Assembly: GCA_013817465.1 (NCBI GenBank)
Contig: JACDCP010000155.1
Location: forward strand, 1-7,622
Direction: 5' to 3'
DNA length: 7,622 nucleotides
Origin: Gammaproteobacteria bacterium
GTDB taxonomy: Bacteria; Pseudomonadota; Gammaproteobacteria; Steroidobacterales; JACDCP01
In this document: in pieces, positions 5,178 to 7,622 of the stretch
Numbering within the stretch: the stretch's first letter is position 1
Layout: every line of letters begins with the position of its first letter
Notes under the pieces: model-generated
Database searches by the model: none
Seen by the model: the letters and a program-made list of their open reading frames with translations, nothing else
Told to the model about the DNA's origin: nothing
Program-made: the position numbers and the translations under genes

Positions 5178-7447
5178 GCTGGCGTATTCGCGTGCGGACG
5201 CGAATCGCACTCTGGATCGGCTTCGCGCTGCTGGCGGTGTGGATCATCGCGGCGCGTCTGCAGCTCACCGTGGATCTCGCGTGGTTCCTGCCTGAACCAT
5301 CCACCGCCGAGGAGCGTGTGCTCGTCGATCGGCTGGGGCAGGGCCCGGGCTCCCAGCTCATTTTCATATCGCTCCCGGTGCCTCCCGGCCAGCCGCCGGA
5401 AGCAAGCAGCGCACATCTGAAGACCGCCCTGGCCGGATCGGGGCTCTTCTCGCAGGTCATAAACGGCGCGGAGCAGATCGGCGCCGGTTCTCTCCCGCCC
5501 GTGATCTGGCGGCACCGCTACCTTCTGCGGAATATCGACCTCAGCGTCGCGGGGTTGCGCCAGGCCATGCAGGCTCGCCTCGCCGACATGGCCGTGTTCT
5601 CGGATCCGCAGTCACTCGAGCTCGTGGCGGCGGATCCCTTTCTCGCGGCCGTCGAGGTCATGGAGGCGCTCGCCTGGCCGGGTCTCGAAGACGAAGGAGC
5701 CTGGACGAGCGCGGACGGAAAGACGGCCTATCTGATCGCCAGGACGCTGGCGCCCGCCTTCGAGATCGGTGCTCAGCAGGCAGCGGTAGATACCATTTTT
5801 GCTGCCACCCGCGTCCTCACGGACGACGAACCCGAATTGCACGGGGTCGGCGTCTATGGCGTCGAGCTGCAGGAAACCATTCGCGCCGAGGCTCAATCCC
5901 GCAGCGCGCTTGCTGCCCTGGGCGTCGCGCTGGTGCTGCTCATCGCCTATCGCCGCTTCAAGGTGCTCGCCGTCGCGGCACTGCCCCTGATGCTCGGCTG
6001 CCTCGGCGGCCTCGCTGCCGTCGCGCTGCTGTTCGAGAAAGTGCACGGCATCACCCTGGCCTTCGGCTTCACGCTCTTCGGCGTGGCCATCGATTATCCG
6101 ATTCACCTGATGAGTCACCTGCGCAGGGGCCGGGAGAGCATGCAGGCGATATGGCCCACATTATGGCTTGGCGCGTCGAGCACGATCATCGGCTATCTCG
6201 CGATTGCCGCAGCGGGATCGCGCGGCCTGGCGCAACTCGGCGTCTTCTCCGCCGTGGGCGTGACAGTGACGCTTTGCGCGACGCGGTCACTGCTGCCGGA
6301 TCTTGCCGGCAACTCGGGGCCTGCGACAGACGAGGATGCGACGAGTTATCGGTCGGTGTTTCGTCACGGCGTCTGGATCACGGCTCTGCTGCTCGGCGCC
6401 CTGCTGCTCGTATCGTCGCAGAGCCGAATCTGGAGCAACGATCTCTCGTCGCTGACGCCGCTACCCGCAGAACGGCTGGCGCAGGATCAGGAGCTGCGTC
6501 AGGCGCTCGGCGCGCCGGATATCCGCTACCTGGTCGCGACGAGCGCTGTCAGCCGCGAGGGCGTGCTGGTGCGAAGCGAGCAGCTTGCAGACCTGCTCGA
6601 CGCCGCGCAGGCGGAAGGTGTCATAGAGGCTTTTCAGATTGTCTCCCGTGTGCTGCCCAGTCGGGCGACGCAGGAACGCCGCGCGCAACGACTCAAAACC
6701 GTCGAGGATCTGCAAGCACGCGTGAGCGCGGCGGCCGCAGGCACGCCGTTTCGCCACGGCGCCTTCGAGCCCTTCGTCGCCGCCGTGAGCAGCATGTCGG
6801 CACAGACGGATCTGCTCGACGCTGCAGCGTTTGAGGGGACAGCGCTCGAGGATTTCGTCGAGGGCAATCTGTATTTCGACGGCGCGCGCTGGGTCTCGCT
6901 GGCGACGCTGCACGGGCTGCGCGATGCGAAGCGGCTGGGTGCGCTGCTCGCGAGCGGCTCATCCGAAGCCACGCTGGTCGACCTCAGGGCGGCTTCGGAG
7001 TCGCTCGTCGCGGGCTATCGCCTGCGCGTGTTCAGCGTGCTCGGACTGGCCCTGCTGGCGATAGGCATCCTGTTGTCCTGGAAAGTGGCCGTCAGCGCGA
7101 GGCTCGTCTGGGTGGCCGGCACATTGGCTGCGTCGCTAGTCTCGACAGTGGCGCTGAATACGTTGCTGCTCGGCAGCCTGTCGCTGTTCAGCCTGATCGC
7201 GATCGTGCTGGTCGCGGGCCTGGGACTCGACTATGGGCTGTTCGTCAGTCGTACGGAGCACGGGTCTGCCGGGCTGCGCGATACCCGCCATGCCGTCAAC
7301 GTCTGCGCAGCTTCGACGTTCGTCGCGTTCTTCGTGCTGGCGCTTTCATCGGTGCCGATCCTGCGCGGCATCGGCGTCAGCGTCGCCGCCGGCGTCGCAC
7401 TGAGCTTCGTCATCGCACGCCTGGGCGTGCGACATCACGCAGTCTGA
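5174..7447 (+). CDS. MMPL/RND-family exporter of the aryl polyene cluster
   Basis: A 757-residue inner-membrane transporter with the duplicated RND topology. TM1 is at about 11-28, followed by a large periplasmic loop (30-242). TM2-TM6 lie between 243 and 374, TM7 at about 398-415, a second periplasmic loop at 416-615, and TM8-TM12 between 617 and 749. Each half has the family signature in its fourth helix: GVAIDYPIHLMSH (303-315, Asp307) and GLGLDYGLFVSR (682-693, Asp686). These aspartates are expected to relay protons that drive export. In aryl polyene clusters the MMPL protein is thought to move the lipid-linked pigment out of the inner membrane, with the LolA-like protein as periplasmic partner. 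The GTG start at 5174 overlaps the LolA-like stop by 4 bases, indicating coupled translation. It is the last gene of the operon and its end overlaps a convergent gene, so no terminator is visible between them. Confidence 0.9.
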   Translation: MSWRIRVRTRIALWIGFALLAVWIIAARLQLTVDLAWFLPEPSTAEERVLVDRLGQGPGSQLIFISLPVPPGQPPEASSAHLKTALAGSGLFSQVINGAEQIGAGSLPPVIWRHRYLLRNIDLSVAGLRQAMQARLADMAVFSDPQSLELVAADPFLAAVEVMEALAWPGLEDEGAWTSADGKTAYLIARTLAPAFEIGAQQAAVDTIFAATRVLTDDEPELHGVGVYGVELQETIRAEAQSRSALAALGVALVLLIAYRRFKVLAVAALPLMLGCLGGLAAVALLFEKVHGITLAFGFTLFGVAIDYPIHLMSHLRRGRESMQAIWPTLWLGASSTIIGYLAIAAAGSRGLAQLGVFSAVGVTVTLCATRSLLPDLAGNSGPATDEDATSYRSVFRHGVWITALLLGALLLVSSQSRIWSNDLSSLTPLPAERLAQDQELRQALGAPDIRYLVATSAVSREGVLVRSEQLADLLDAAQAEGVIEAFQIVSRVLPSRATQERRAQRLKTVEDLQARVSAAAAGTPFRHGAFEPFVAAVSSMSAQTDLLDAAAFEGTALEDFVEGNLYFDGARWVSLATLHGLRDAKRLGALLASGSSEATLVDLRAASESLVAGYRLRVFSVLGLALLAIGILLSWKVAVSARLVWVAGTLAASLVSTVALNTLLLGSLSLFSLIAIVLVAGLGLDYGLFVSRTEHGSAGLRDTRHAVNVCAASTFVAFFVLALSSVPILRGIGVSVAAGVALSFVIARLGVRHHAV

Positions 7448-7622
7448 TGCGGATCCGTCAAAAGGATACCGGGAGATGGCAGCGGGCGATCTTCGAGGCT
7501 CGTGGCGAGCAGGCCTCGCAGACCTTCCGCCAGCAGCTTCAGTTTCGCGACATTGTCGCCGAGACGCACCGACAGCGACGGCTCGTCGTCATCGACGAGC
7601 TGCTGCTTCAGCTCGTAGAACC
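7435..7622 (-). CDS. Unidentified protein, C-terminal part (start lies beyond the right edge)
   Basis: On the minus strand one frame is open from the window edge to TGA at 7437-7435. It gives 61 residues beginning FYELKQQLVDDDEPSLSVRL, then a helical Leu/Ala-rich part (GDNVAKLKLLAEGLRGLLAT) and a Pro-rich tail SLEDRPLPSPGILLTDPHQTA. Codons are strongly G/C in the third position and the composition is that of an ordinary soluble protein, so it looks real. I do not recognise the family. It runs convergent to the MMPL gene and overlaps its last 13 bases. A competing plus-strand frame (ATG 7447 to the edge) is also open, but it is very rich in Arg and Gln and looks less protein-like. Confidence 0.55.
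   Translation of the reverse strand, partial: FYELKQQLVDDDEPSLSVRLGDNVAKLKLLAEGLRGLLATSLEDRPLPSPGILLTDPHQTA

Noticed and set aside
7447..7622. Plus-strand frame starting with an ATG that overlaps the MMPL stop as TGATG and running to the window edge
   Set aside because: The overlap looks operon-like, but the product is dominated by Arg and Gln with no domain signs, and the minus frame reads as a more ordinary protein. Not fully excluded.

Overview
The window is GC-rich and densely coded, apart from the AT-richer repeats at about 117-396 and 1438-1557. The gene content points to a gammaproteobacterium, probably of or near the Xanthomonadales/Nevskiales. Most of it is part of an aryl polyene (xanthomonadin-type) pigment locus. 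I see genes for making and activating the aromatic starter, an acyl carrier protein, a lipid-type acyltransferase, and a LolA-like/MMPL export pair. No ketosynthase, ketoreductase or dehydratase for chain elongation is present, so the pathway must continue outside the window.

Layout: bases 1-120 are the 3' end of a DUF4124-type gene (+). Bases 117-285 are a repeat built of five consecutive hairpins, bounded by CTAG and with inverted ends. Bases 305-396 are a second kind of inverted repeat, with GGGGACAT arms, that supplies a terminator and the stop codon of the next gene. A XanB2-type chorismatase gene (-) follows at 395-1414. A right-truncated second copy of the five-hairpin repeat (1438-1557) then fuses directly to the first 89 codons of a FAD-dependent oxidoreductase gene (-, 1558-1824), whose remainder is missing. 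A 154-bp divergent spacer separates this from a five-gene operon (+): ACP, acyl-AMP ligase, LPLAT acyltransferase, LolA-like protein and MMPL exporter. Apart from the 22-base gap after the ACP, these genes overlap one another. The MMPL gene overlaps the 3' end of an unidentified convergent gene (-) by 13 bp.

Working model, from known xanthomonadin biochemistry: the chorismatase makes 3-hydroxybenzoate, the ligase activates it and loads it on the ACP, missing type II PKS enzymes extend it to a polyene, the acyltransferase moves the product to a lipid-like acceptor, and LolA-like plus MMPL proteins carry it toward the outer membrane.

The pathway genes themselves are a known type. The unusual part is the left third, where structured repeats bracket the chorismatase, have apparently removed about four fifths of the neighbouring flavoprotein gene, and leave a fused reading frame that ends in TGATG at the chorismatase start codon.
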